Shown here: piece after piece, positions 49,553 to 58,974 of the stretch
Numbering within the stretch: position 1 is the first letter of the stretch
Layout of the letters: each line of letters begins with the position of its first letter
Assembly: GCF_049933045.1 (NCBI RefSeq)
Contig: NZ_CP187926.1
Location: forward strand, 1,798,001 to 1,862,000
Direction of reading: 5' to 3'
Source: Pseudocolwellia sp049933045
Lineage (GTDB): Bacteria; Pseudomonadota; Gammaproteobacteria; Enterobacterales; Alteromonadaceae
DNA: 64,000 bases
Made by a program: the position numbers and the translations under genes
The notes under the pieces: model-generated
Told to the model about the DNA's origin: nothing
Databases searched by the model: none
What the model saw: the letters and a program-made list of their open reading frames with translations, nothing else

Positions 49553-50937
49553 TAAGACTGTTTTCCTATATTAATATGATTATCTTTGGTCAGTATTTCA
49601 GGTGAGAAATCGCCATGACTTAACTCTCTGTATAATAAAACCCGATTTACCATGACCTTTTTATTTGCGTCGATAATTTGTCTTTCCAGTAACAAAATAC
49701 TCTCTTGCGCTTTAAGCAGGTTTAAGTAATTCGTTTTACCATTTAAATATTTAATGGTGGTCAGTTTTTCAGTCCGTTTAGCCAAATCTAACTGGGATGA
49801 TAAGTTTATAGCTACTTTAGATAATTGAGCTTCGTTTACAAGGACTTGGTTAACCGCAGCAGCGGCCTCTAGCCATACCTGTTGGTAGTCAAATATAAGT
49901 GCTTCTAAAATTAATTTTCGTTGCTTAACAATTGACTTTTTTATCCCCGCATCAAAAAGTGGCAAAGTAAGTGCAGCTATTAAATTTCCTGACCAATCAT
50001 CCAGTACCTCTTTTATCGAGGTGTTTGAGGTTGAATAATTAGCTCTGAGCGTAATGCGAGGGTATTGATCAATAATGGCGACCGCTAAATGTTCATTAGC
50101 CGCTTGAATTTTAGCAAATGCTTGTTCAATATCAGGACGAAACTTTAGCACCTCCATCGGGATGCCCATTGCAGGTAGTGAAGGTAAATGAGGTAAAATA
50201 CTGAGGTCTATCTCGATTAATTTATCTGTTGTTATGCCTAACCAAAGCGCTAATGTTTGCTTATTAATATAAAGCTCAGCAATGTTTTTCTCCTGCTGCA
50301 CTTCAATGCTTTTTAACAAATTTTGTTGCTGCCAAATATTAGTAACAGAATTTTTACCCATGGCAAAACGCCGAGAAATAATCGATAACGCATCATGTGT
50401 CCGTTGAAATTGATTCGCTAAGACAATTTTTTTCTGTTGCTCTGAAACTAAGCCAAGCCAAGCATTAGTGATATTACCAGCAACAAGATTTGCACGTGCA
50501 CGATATATAGCCTCTTGCGATTTATAATCCCAAACTGCTTTATTTTCAACCGCCGCTATGCCCCCCCAAACATCAAGCTCCCAACTTGAGCTCAGCCCAA
50601 CAGACGTGTTACTGGCACCGCTTAAATCATCAAAACTAGAAGATGCGCTGGCATTAAAGTTTAACGTTGGATAAAGATCAGCTTCTGCAATATTGGCATT
50701 AATGGCACTATTTTTTAATCGCAGATCTTGAGCTTTGAGAGAGAGGTTATCTTTAAGTCCTTGGGAAACCAATTGAGACAGTTCGTCGTTATTAAAACTA
50801 TTCCACCAATTGATATCAAGTTTCTGCTGTCCTTCGTTGATAAAAGAGGTTGAGTAGTCAATGTCTTCAATCACTACATCATTTGTTAGTGTGCAAGACG
50901 ATAACATGAGGATAATAAATAAAATTTTAAAATACAT
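49552..50937 (-). CDS. TolC-family outer-membrane efflux lipoprotein
   Basis: 461 residues from ATG 50937, which has AGG about six bases upstream and puts the signal MYFKILFIILMLSSC right at the start. The frame extends to 50982 but then the lipobox (LSSC) would be too deep. The protein has the two OEP repeats of NodT/OprM-type factors: WWNSFNNDELSQLVSQGLKDNLSL, then LKFRPDIEQAFAKIQAANEHLAVAIIDQYPRI. Lipid-anchored outer-membrane channel. First gene of the efflux operon (channel-adaptor-pump). Confidence 0.92.
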   Translation of the reverse strand: MYFKILFIILMLSSCTLTNDVVIEDIDYSTSFINEGQQKLDINWWNSFNNDELSQLVSQGLKDNLSLKAQDLRLKNSAINANIAEADLYPTLNFNASASSSFDDLSGASNTSVGLSSSWELDVWGGIAAVENKAVWDYKSQEAIYRARANLVAGNITNAWLGLVSEQQKKIVLANQFQRTHDALSIISRRFAMGKNSVTNIWQQQNLLKSIEVQQEKNIAELYINKQTLALWLGITTDKLIEIDLSILPHLPSLPAMGIPMEVLKFRPDIEQAFAKIQAANEHLAVAIIDQYPRITLRANYSTSNTSIKEVLDDWSGNLIAALTLPLFDAGIKKSIVKQRKLILEALIFDYQQVWLEAAAAVNQVLVNEAQLSKVAINLSSQLDLAKRTEKLTTIKYLNGKTNYLNLLKAQESILLLERQIIDANKKVMVNRVLLYRELSHGDFSPEILTKDNHINIGKQS

Positions 50938-51317
50938 ATACCTAATTTCTATAGTTGCGGATATTTTACTCATGTTATTCAAGACATTCCGTATTAAAAT
51001 CCAATGATTCCATTCAATTGTTGGTTTTTTGTTATTGCTACCTCAATCGCTCATTCATAAAAATCTTTCATAAGAAGTCACGATTGACCCTGGTAAACTG
51101 AGCGTTTATTACACATAACCCCATAAAACACCTGTAATTTTAGGTTAATCAATTCTGCTTATTTAGAAGTGATTATGTTAGAGAATAAACTTTCTGATTG
51201 CTGATAATGCACCGTTATTGTTACTTATAACTTTTTCTTGGGAATTGCACTGCAAGACCCAAGCGCTCTCATAACAAACTACAAGATAAGCGTATAATTA
51301 AGTTATTAATCATTAGG
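50938..51317. other. Intergenic region between efflux and galactan loci
   Basis: About 380 bases with no gene or clear terminator. It is likely the promoter of the efflux operon on the left side. Confidence 0.4.
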
Positions 51318-51600
51318 TTAATCTGTTAATGGTTTATCTAAAGTGATATCGAGAAACCTAAATCCACCTGTGGGTAGCTGAACATTCAACTTGCCATTTG
51401 TTGCTGTAAATTCATCGCCAGCCAAAATATCTTTAATGGCTTTAGGTGATATTGTATTAAAAGTTACCTCAGCTAATGCTGATTGTGGATTAATGTAGCC
51501 ACCATCAACCAAAGTTAAACGTAAGTTTGTCGATGAGGTTTGCGCGACAACCCAAGCTACATTGCCCTTAACTGTAATGGGTAATAACTTTGATTTTTCC
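51318..51600 (-). pseudogene. C-terminal ~95 residues of the GH150-like enzyme, out of frame
   Basis: The frame reads KSKLLPITVKGNVAWVVAQT through VDGGYINPQSALAEVTFNT to FRFLDITLDKPLTD, then stop at 51318. It has no start of its own. It joins the upstream gene if one base is removed from the T7 run at 51608-51614 (plus strand), giving a protein of about 950 residues. The pattern looks like a small beta-sandwich tail. Confidence 0.75.
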
Positions 51601-54162
51601 TTAATACTTTTTTTCTACCGTTTTATAAAATTCTTTTGCTGGAAAACGTTGTTTACCATCGGCAGAAATATACTCTCTACCGTCAGTTAAATACTCTTGC
51701 ATAATGTTTTTATAAATCGGGTGCAGGTGATCAACTAAAGCACCTCGAGCAGCTTTGTCATCAGCAAAAACGCCCTGTTGTGGCGGCGTGATTAACACTA
51801 AGCCATTCGGATATTCAGGTAAGAAACCTAAACGTCTTTCTTTAACACCTGCAGCATAGCGTGAGAAATCCCATTCGGTAACAGGAGCCCCTGGCCATGA
51901 GCCATTAAGTCGGCTGAATACCATTGGGTTTTCATCTTCAACCTTTTGATCGAATAATGACGTTGTTTTAACATTACTGCCTTCATCCAGGTAATGATCA
52001 TCTGGCGGTAACATACCAATATTTACCGGTGAGTAACTCAATATTTCATGAGGTTTAGGTACATACAGTGCGCCTTTGCCAATTAAATCCCAGAAGGTTT
52101 TCATATGTGCTTGGTCAACCGGGAAGTTATTAATATAGGTGGCGCCGTTCGCTACGCTGTATATGTATTGACGTAAAGCATGGTTAGGCAGCATTTGATG
52201 TGAATGCTGTCTTAGTCGATCATAACTGGTGTTATCACGAGCTAAACGCGCGCCCCAATTATTAACCGACCCACTCGCCCATAAACCGGTTCTAGCGGCA
52301 ACGCTTAATTCCATTGATTTATCGGTAGTTTCTTCCATTGCTGGTACAAAAACATCGGCAAATTCACCTGAAAGTAATCTTGACCAGCCTTTTTTATAAA
52401 TCATTGATTGCCAGAACGTATGTTTGTTTCTTAAAAACAAGTTGCCGTTAAGTTTCTGAGCCGCTTCTGCCAAAGGGAACATAAAGTCCTCTAGCATTAT
52501 TTCAAAGTCTTTATCGTAGTGAGCCACTTCAGGAAAAATTAAAACTGATTTTTTCCCATCAGCCACTTTTAAGGTTTTAATATGGGTGTCTAAACTCCGG
52601 TAGTATGGATCGTTACCATGGCCACCCCAATAGGCGGCGCCAACATCACCACGGTAGAGTTTTTTGGCTTTTTCTAATATTTCATTTTGTGATAAATCAT
52701 ATTTTTTTCTTCGGTCACGTTTTTTTTGATAAACCTTAGTCGGTATAATCGAACGGTCCCACTCTTCAGTACCCAGATTACCTGAATCAAGGAATATCGG
52801 ACTATCGTATTCTTTGGTAATTTTTTTAACCACTTGTTTTGATGTCTTATTTACATCTGACATTAAATATACAGGTAATGGTTTATGGTTGTATTTTGTT
52901 TCTTGGTAATGCGTTAACTGCTGGTTTACCTTGTCAATATTATTTAAAATAGCGGTAATTTTTCCAGGAGGGTTTAAGTTTTCAAATTGTTTGTCCCAGC
53001 CTTGCTTCGCTAGATCTAAAACATGAATGCTGCTACCACCACTTTGACTACTCGCTAAAATAATTTTATTGGTTGCGGGGTCTTTCCACATATCGTTAAA
53101 CGAATACTTGCCTGTTACCACACTACTTTTAGTTTTTTTCATGGTGGCAGGAATAATAGTTAAACTATTGCCATAAAGAATAAATATACTTTTTTCACCT
53201 TGATACTCAACAAGTTCAGTTTGTGCGACACGATAGCCAAATTTAGCAAATATAGGTGATAGTTTCTTTAATGAAATAACTGTTTGAGACTTTGTTTTAG
53301 GATCATATAAGGCGATGCCTTGGCTTTGCATTTTAGTGCTGCCTAAAAGTATCTCTTGATTTCCGTCGTCATTAACATCCACTACACGTAAATCACCAAT
53401 AGGTGAACGCGTTGCTTTTAATGAATTAGAAACAAATGGCTTATCGTCAAGTGGGTTAAATAAATAGATTGCGCCAGTGCCTTGCATTGAGTTAACAACA
53501 CCTTGCACCGCTAAAATCTCACTACCATCGGCCTGTTTAAGGGATCTTAAAAAGTTGATTGAATGACGTTTAGCTGGTTGAGAACGTGCTTTGGGGTTAT
53601 CTTTGGTCGCTTTGTTTGGACGCGCTTGTTCAATAGAATAAGTTGACGAAGCAATGGTCTTTATTAATTTACCCTGAGTGTCTAAATAATAAAAATTATT
53701 ATCAAAACCACCGGCAACCACATAAGAGGTATTATCTTTTTTTATGGTGGTAACTGAGTACATAGGTGCATCGTTAACTTTAAATGACCATTTCAATTGA
53801 CCTTTGTCTGATAAACAATACACATGACCATCAGCATTGGCGGTTAATATTTCGTCATTACCGTCACCGTTAATATCTTGTGTCCAAACGTCATGATTCA
53901 TGTAACCAGATAATTTATTTTTCCATAAAACTTTACCGTCATAATCTACCGCTAATAAAGTCCCTTCGTAACTAGAGCCTACGATGTATGAACCTGACTT
54001 TTGGTTGGCTGATCTCACTTTACTGATGGTGTATGGGGTTTCAATACTGTACAACGCTGAAGTTACATCAGGTGTTAATCTACTTGGACTAGCAACAGTG
54101 CAGGCACTTGTTACCAATGTACTTAATACAAGGAATGACATTTTATTGATTATAGTTTTCAT
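51601..54162 (-). CDS. GH150-like lambda-carrageenase, C-terminus cut by a homopolymer frameshift
   Basis: 853 residues from ATG 54162 (AGGA nine bases upstream; an ATG at 54171 abuts that site). A secretion signal leads to Cys near residue 21 (TSAC, possible lipobox). Residues ~40-400 form beta-propeller blades (YEGTLLAVDYDGKVLW, DINGDGNDEILTANADGHVYCL, VDVNDDGNQEILLGS). A linker leads to a catalytic-type part with AYWGGHGNDPYYRS, RNKHTFWQSMIYK and ITPPQQGVF. A propeller joined to such a domain and a repaired size near 950 fit lambda-carrageenase (family GH150, ~940 residues as I recall). GH110 and sulfatases beside it support that. A different PQQ-like-propeller galactanase is possible. Confidence 0.6.
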   Translation of the reverse strand: MKTIINKMSFLVLSTLVTSACTVASPSRLTPDVTSALYSIETPYTISKVRSANQKSGSYIVGSSYEGTLLAVDYDGKVLWKNKLSGYMNHDVWTQDINGDGNDEILTANADGHVYCLSDKGQLKWSFKVNDAPMYSVTTIKKDNTSYVVAGGFDNNFYYLDTQGKLIKTIASSTYSIEQARPNKATKDNPKARSQPAKRHSINFLRSLKQADGSEILAVQGVVNSMQGTGAIYLFNPLDDKPFVSNSLKATRSPIGDLRVVDVNDDGNQEILLGSTKMQSQGIALYDPKTKSQTVISLKKLSPIFAKFGYRVAQTELVEYQGEKSIFILYGNSLTIIPATMKKTKSSVVTGKYSFNDMWKDPATNKIILASSQSGGSSIHVLDLAKQGWDKQFENLNPPGKITAILNNIDKVNQQLTHYQETKYNHKPLPVYLMSDVNKTSKQVVKKITKEYDSPIFLDSGNLGTEEWDRSIIPTKVYQKKRDRRKKYDLSQNEILEKAKKLYRGDVGAAYWGGHGNDPYYRSLDTHIKTLKVADGKKSVLIFPEVAHYDKDFEIMLEDFMFPLAEAAQKLNGNLFLRNKHTFWQSMIYKKGWSRLLSGEFADVFVPAMEETTDKSMELSVAARTGLWASGSVNNWGARLARDNTSYDRLRQHSHQMLPNHALRQYIYSVANGATYINNFPVDQAHMKTFWDLIGKGALYVPKPHEILSYSPVNIGMLPPDDHYLDEGSNVKTTSLFDQKVEDENPMVFSRLNGSWPGAPVTEWDFSRYAAGVKERRLGFLPEYPNGLVLITPPQQGVFADDKAARGALVDHLHPIYKNIMQEYLTDGREYISADGKQRFPAKEFYKTVEKKY

Positions 54163-54233
54163 TTTTAACATCCTACATTGAGTCTTATACTCAAATATTT
54201 ATTTGTTCTGATTTATTTATTTTTCTGCTTTAC

Positions 54234-56060
54234 TCAGTGACTGACATTGATATCACTGAAGCCGGTATTATTTTTTTCAATAACATTTTCACTGTCACTT
54301 GATACTAATACGATGAGCGGACGTTTAAATCCTTTAGCGGTATTATCCGTTAATTTACTATTTTTTGAGTAATGTAAATCGATACTTGGGTATTTATCAA
54401 TTGAAGGATAAGTATCACTAAAAACAATGGTGTTATCGGCTACCGTTAAACCATCAACTGAAAGTGCATGCACCATTAAACCATTAAAGCTGTGTATGGT
54501 ATTGCCGGTAAACGTTATGTTTTTATGATATTGCCCTTCGCCAATTCGTTGTTGTGGCGTTAGCATAGGTGCTGCAAATAACGGATAGGCGTCTTTGCCA
54601 GAAAACCCAATATTATCAAAAGTATTATTTCTAATAGTAACGTCTTGAACCGCGCCTGATTCATACCATTTTTTGTTATCGCCTTCGATTAAAATTCCGT
54701 GCATTTGTGAATTAAAATAATTATTTTCAATTAGCACTTTTCCTTTCGTGGTGATTAACGCACCGCGAGCGCGGTTTTCTCTAAATTTATTATTACGAAT
54801 AACAACATCAGGATTCCACGTGAGGTTTTCAAATGATAATGGACCGCTAGGCATGTTTTTAGGGACATCATTTAAGGTAACAACAAAGCGTTTTTCATTT
54901 ATCTCGCGAACGCTTTTAATTGAGGTTTTAAAAAATGGTAAGACTGTTTCACGTGATAAAATAGCAATTTCATCGCCCGCTTCACCAAAAACTAGCCCCA
55001 TTTGTTGAAAGTGACTAATAGAGGCAATAAATTCTTTATTGCCTAAGTAACTATCGACGTTCACATAAGCACCATGTACGTTAATGCCGTCGTCTAGCAT
55101 GTGCTCTAATATACTGTTTTCTACTTTAATAAGTCCTTTACAACCAACAAAGTGTGTTGCATCAGCACGCGTGGCGACATAGCGCCCTTCTGCTGACGTA
55201 ACGTTAAAGTTATTTAAATCAATGTTATTTGTGCGCTCAACAATAAGTGCCATACCCCCAGCGTCAAGTACCGTAACATTTTCAATATGAATATCACTTG
55301 AGTTAGTAATATGAATACCAGGAACTAGACGACTCGTAGGATGCACCCCATATACGACTAAAACGCTGCCAATAGGAGGTGGTGATCCTTTGCCAATATT
55401 TTCAAACTTTAAACGTTGTTCATTTAATTTAGTCACTAGGGTTGTTAAGCCGCTTATTGAGTAACGGTTAGTGTTAAAAATAGGCGAGCGTGTTTTAGGG
55501 TCAAAGACAATATTTGAGCCGATTGGATCCCATTGACCAAATCGTTCAAATAAAATTTGACCAGCCTCAATTTTATAGGGATATAACTGCGGGTCGATTT
55601 CAACAATAAAACTTTTATCTTTCTCATTGCGTTCAACAATCGATAGTTCAGCATGATATGAACGAATAAAATCAATACTAAAGTTCTTTAATGTTGCGCC
55701 TTCAACACTTTCTAATGTGAAAGGCACAATACGGCCGTGAAACATGAATGTAGATCCACCTCCGTCCACGGTAACATTTTTAGCGTTATACAGTGGAAAA
55801 GCCATTCGTTTTAAACCGTTGTCATGGTTAGCAACATAACGGTATTTTTCAGTGGCATTTTCTGGATAAAAGTTATACTGGCCTTTAGGAAAAATGATAG
55901 TTGCATTGGTTTCATCACCAATTTTATTAATCAATAAATTGAGCTTATAACTCGCGTCTTCTCCGGGCACAATGCCATAATCAGCTACATTGTAGTCTTT
56001 GGCATTTGCGCCATTTATTAAAAAAGTTAAACTCAATACTGAAAACAACAGTTTTTTCAT
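54234..56060 (-). CDS. GH110-like alpha-1,3-galactosidase (beta-helix)
   Basis: 608 residues with a signal peptide (MKKLLFSVLSLTFLINGANA). The body is a right-handed parallel beta-helix: the N-terminal ADYGIVPGEDASYKLNLLI and IIFPKGQYNF, then repeated IxN/IxI turns. The family point is HMLDDGINVHGAYV, whose Asp pair is catalytic in GH110. Members release terminal alpha-1,3-linked galactose. In carrageenan breakdown this cuts the alpha-1,3 link left after desulfation. It is secreted or periplasmic. Located between the propeller enzyme and a sulfatase on the same strand. A pectate-lyase-like enzyme is the alternative. Confidence 0.75.
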   Translation of the reverse strand: MKKLLFSVLSLTFLINGANAKDYNVADYGIVPGEDASYKLNLLINKIGDETNATIIFPKGQYNFYPENATEKYRYVANHDNGLKRMAFPLYNAKNVTVDGGGSTFMFHGRIVPFTLESVEGATLKNFSIDFIRSYHAELSIVERNEKDKSFIVEIDPQLYPYKIEAGQILFERFGQWDPIGSNIVFDPKTRSPIFNTNRYSISGLTTLVTKLNEQRLKFENIGKGSPPPIGSVLVVYGVHPTSRLVPGIHITNSSDIHIENVTVLDAGGMALIVERTNNIDLNNFNVTSAEGRYVATRADATHFVGCKGLIKVENSILEHMLDDGINVHGAYVNVDSYLGNKEFIASISHFQQMGLVFGEAGDEIAILSRETVLPFFKTSIKSVREINEKRFVVTLNDVPKNMPSGPLSFENLTWNPDVVIRNNKFRENRARGALITTKGKVLIENNYFNSQMHGILIEGDNKKWYESGAVQDVTIRNNTFDNIGFSGKDAYPLFAAPMLTPQQRIGEGQYHKNITFTGNTIHSFNGLMVHALSVDGLTVADNTIVFSDTYPSIDKYPSIDLHYSKNSKLTDNTAKGFKRPLIVLVSSDSENVIEKNNTGFSDINVSH

Positions 56061-56080
56061 CAGGTATTTCTCTTATCTCT

Positions 56081-56110
56081 TGGTAGCTCTTGTTAGCTCT
56101 TGTTAGCTCT
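56081..56110 (-). repeat. 10-bp tandem repeat in the leader of the GH110-like gene
   Basis: Three consecutive units TGGTAGCTCT, TGTTAGCTCT and TGTTAGCTCT lie about 20 bases upstream of the start at 56060. Copy-number change would alter the leader length by one helical turn per unit. Confidence 0.7.
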
Positions 56111-56152
56111 TATCATTAAAGATTATTTAGTACATTTAATACGACTACAGGC

Positions 56153-57625
56153 TTATTCGTGTAACCACTTTACTACCCAAGGGTCTTTCGTTTCTTTTTG
56201 AAATTGCATTAATTTGGCCATTAAACTTTCTTTAACCGCTAAGTAGTCAGGATCATCTGCTAAATTTTTACTTTCACTGGGGTCAGCTGATAAATCAAAT
56301 AATTCAAAAGCAGGACGATGAATAAAATTGTCGATAGTTTTACTACCTAAAACATTTATATTTGCCTTTAACGTACTTTGCCATGTACTTGATTTGAATA
56401 AGTCATTAGCAAAAGGGTAATCTAAACCACTAGCGATATTCCAAACCAATTTGTATTTACCGCTTCTGATCATTCGCATTGGGTAATACATGGTAATTTC
56501 ATGAAAACTGTGTGAGCCATAAATGGTGTTCCAGTCATCAAGGTTCGTATTCGTGTTTGTTAATACCGGCTTAAATGTGCGGCCATTAAAATCAGCTTTA
56601 TCATAATCAGCATTGGCAAAGTCTAGGGCTGTTGGGGTTAAGTCAGTCCAAGAAATAAACTCAGTAACTTTTTCGCCTGCACGTTGCGCATAAGCTTTAG
56701 GTAATTTAACAATTAATGGCAATTTAACACCTGGCTCATAAATGGTTGTTTTAGCGCCAGGCATGGCTGAGCCATTGTCTGAAAAATAGAAAATTATGGT
56801 GTTGTCATAAACGCCTGCATCTTTTAGCGACTGCACAAGCACACCCATCGTATGATCTACACGTGAAATTGACTCGTATTGCTCTGCAAGTTCGCGTCTT
56901 GTCGCTGGAGTATCATTTAAGTAATCCGGCACGGTAACTTTGCTTGGCTCATAATTTAGCCTAGCCATTCCATCACCAAGATCTTTTTTATTACCAAATA
57001 CATTATCGCCCAACGTATTGGTTTTTCCGCTTCTATGCGGGTCATTAGTCGCTAAGTATAAGAAAAAAGGTTTACTGTCTTTTTTGGCAATAAAACTTTG
57101 TGAAGCTAAGGCCATGCCAACCGTATTTCTTGAACCATCAGGCTTATATACTTTGAAATCTTCTAAGACTTCATCAAAATGATAAACTTTTTCAGGTCCT
57201 ACATGATATTTACCCACGCGAGCTGTGCGATATCCTGCTTTAGCAAGTCGAACAGGCAAACTTTTAATTTTATCAAAGGTTCTAAAATGATGAATACCAT
57301 GGTCATGTCCATACTGGCCGTTAGCATGGTTGTGCAAGCCCGTTAAAATAACAGAACGACTAGCACTACAACTTGCTGTTGTTGCATAGGCATTTTCAAA
57401 CAGCAAACCTTCAGAAGCTAGCTGATCTAAATTAGGTGTTCTGATGGTATTGTTACCGTATGCCCCTAGCGCTTCGCGGCCATGATCATCAGCAATAAAG
57501 AAAACGATATTAGGCGCTTTGTCAGGGGCTATTTTTATTTGGTCTTGGTTGGCAGCCAAAGCACTGACACTAGAACAACATATCAGCGTACTTAATAAAA
57601 TTACTGCTTTATGGTGAAAATTCAT
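56153..57625 (-). CDS. S1-family sulfatase (SGSH-like)
   Basis: 490 residues from ATG 57625 (AAGG about ten bases upstream); an in-frame TTG eight codons earlier is less likely. A signal peptide ends near ALA. Catalytic Cys86 lies in TASCSASRSVILTG (C-x-A-S-R), to be turned into formylglycine by FGE. Metal ligands are in FFIADDHGREALGAYG and FYFSDNGSAMPG. HNHANGQYGHDHGIHHF is a mark of the N-sulfoglucosamine sulfohydrolase-like group. In this locus it should remove a galactose sulfate. Position of the sulfate attacked is unknown. Confidence 0.88.
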   Translation of the reverse strand: MNFHHKAVILLSTLICCSSVSALAANQDQIKIAPDKAPNIVFFIADDHGREALGAYGNNTIRTPNLDQLASEGLLFENAYATTASCSASRSVILTGLHNHANGQYGHDHGIHHFRTFDKIKSLPVRLAKAGYRTARVGKYHVGPEKVYHFDEVLEDFKVYKPDGSRNTVGMALASQSFIAKKDSKPFFLYLATNDPHRSGKTNTLGDNVFGNKKDLGDGMARLNYEPSKVTVPDYLNDTPATRRELAEQYESISRVDHTMGVLVQSLKDAGVYDNTIIFYFSDNGSAMPGAKTTIYEPGVKLPLIVKLPKAYAQRAGEKVTEFISWTDLTPTALDFANADYDKADFNGRTFKPVLTNTNTNLDDWNTIYGSHSFHEITMYYPMRMIRSGKYKLVWNIASGLDYPFANDLFKSSTWQSTLKANINVLGSKTIDNFIHRPAFELFDLSADPSESKNLADDPDYLAVKESLMAKLMQFQKETKDPWVVKWLHE

Positions 57626-57686
57626 TTTTTTAACCTTATTTAATTTCAACTTTCAATTAAAAAAGCCAACCCAAAGTTGTTACGGT

Positions 57687-58871
57687 TTATTGGCTTAAAA
57701 ATTTATAAACTGTGGTAGATGTATAAGTACTATTTGGCGTTAACACATAGGTTGGAAATTCAACTTCGGCTGGCGAATTAGGTAACTGACCTGTTTCCAA
57801 ACAAATACCATATTGTGGTGAGTAAGCCTGTTGATATTTCCCTATAACATTTTCATTCAAATAATTTGCGCTATATATCTGTAAACCATCTTCTGTTGAC
57901 CACACTTGCAACGACCGGCCAGATTGTTTTTCTGACAATTCGGCGACTAAATTAAGTGAAGATTTTATTGCATGATATTCATGATTCCTTATTTTAATCA
58001 TGCTTTTATCTATTAACCAATAATGGTCATAACCCTGCGCAATTTCTAATTGCGTATGATTTTTATTAATATCTTTTGCAATGGTTTTAGCTTTTCTAAA
58101 GTCAAACGGTGTATTAGCAACAGATTTAATTTCCCCTGTAGGAAATCCATCGTTCGCCAGTGGTAAATATGAATCGGCATGTACGATTAAATCATGTTTT
58201 AGTACATTGTTATTCTTTTTAGCAGCTAAATTAAAATAACTGTGTTGTGTTAAATTTATAACCGTTTTTTTATCTGTATTGGCTTTATAATTTATGACTA
58301 ATTCATTTTGTTGATTAACCGTATAACGAACATGAACAAGTAAATTCCCTGGGTAGCCTTCTTCTCCATCAGGACTTAAATAACTTAATGTTAAGCTAGC
58401 ACTATCATCATTTTGTTGAGTTTTTGCATTCCACAAGACTTTATCAAAGCCTTTATTGCCTCCATGTATTTGATGAGGCGGTCGATTAAGAGAAAGCTGA
58501 TGTTTTATACCCGAAATACTGATATTTCCATCGCGAAGACGATTAGCAAAACGACCAACAATGGCACCAAAATAACGATTTTTAGTTTCATAATCAGCTA
58601 AATTATCAAAACCAAGCACAACATCCGCTAATTTACCTTGCTTATCTGGAACCAAAATCTCGGTGATGATCCCGCCATAGTTAATCACTTTAACGGTGAT
58701 ACTACCGGCCTTTAATGTATACAAATCAACTTTATTACCATTGCTCAGTTCACCATACTCTTCACTATCAATACTGACATTTGCTTTCGCTTCATAACTA
58801 AAGACAAAAAAGCTCAGCAATAAAAAAATAAAAGTGATTAATTTGATACTGCAAATTTTATGTAATTTCAA
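57687..58871 (-). CDS. galM: Aldose 1-epimerase (galactose mutarotase)
   Basis: About 394 residues. The start is best at TTG 58871 (AGGAG eight bases upstream), though GTG 58880 directly abuts the same ribosome site. A signal peptide (LITFIFLLLSFFVFSYEAKA) sends it to the periplasm. GalM landmarks are VINYGGIITEILVPDKQGKLADVVLGF, FGAIVGRFANRL, NRPPHQIHGGNKGFDKVLW, LTQHSYFNLA (catalytic His) and LETGQLPNSP with the catalytic Glu. It interconverts galactose anomers, fitting a galactan pathway. Confidence 0.92.
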   Translation of the reverse strand: MKLHKICSIKLITFIFLLLSFFVFSYEAKANVSIDSEEYGELSNGNKVDLYTLKAGSITVKVINYGGIITEILVPDKQGKLADVVLGFDNLADYETKNRYFGAIVGRFANRLRDGNISISGIKHQLSLNRPPHQIHGGNKGFDKVLWNAKTQQNDDSASLTLSYLSPDGEEGYPGNLLVHVRYTVNQQNELVINYKANTDKKTVINLTQHSYFNLAAKKNNNVLKHDLIVHADSYLPLANDGFPTGEIKSVANTPFDFRKAKTIAKDINKNHTQLEIAQGYDHYWLIDKSMIKIRNHEYHAIKSSLNLVAELSEKQSGRSLQVWSTEDGLQIYSANYLNENVIGKYQQAYSPQYGICLETGQLPNSPAEVEFPTYVLTPNSTYTSTTVYKFLSQ

Positions 58872-58974
58872 ATTAAACACTCCTATAATTTTTAATTGAG
58901 AGAGCTAGTGCTAATTGCTGTTATAGCCTTAGCCCTCATCGTGTTAGTGATTAGACTAATAGCTATCAAATAAA

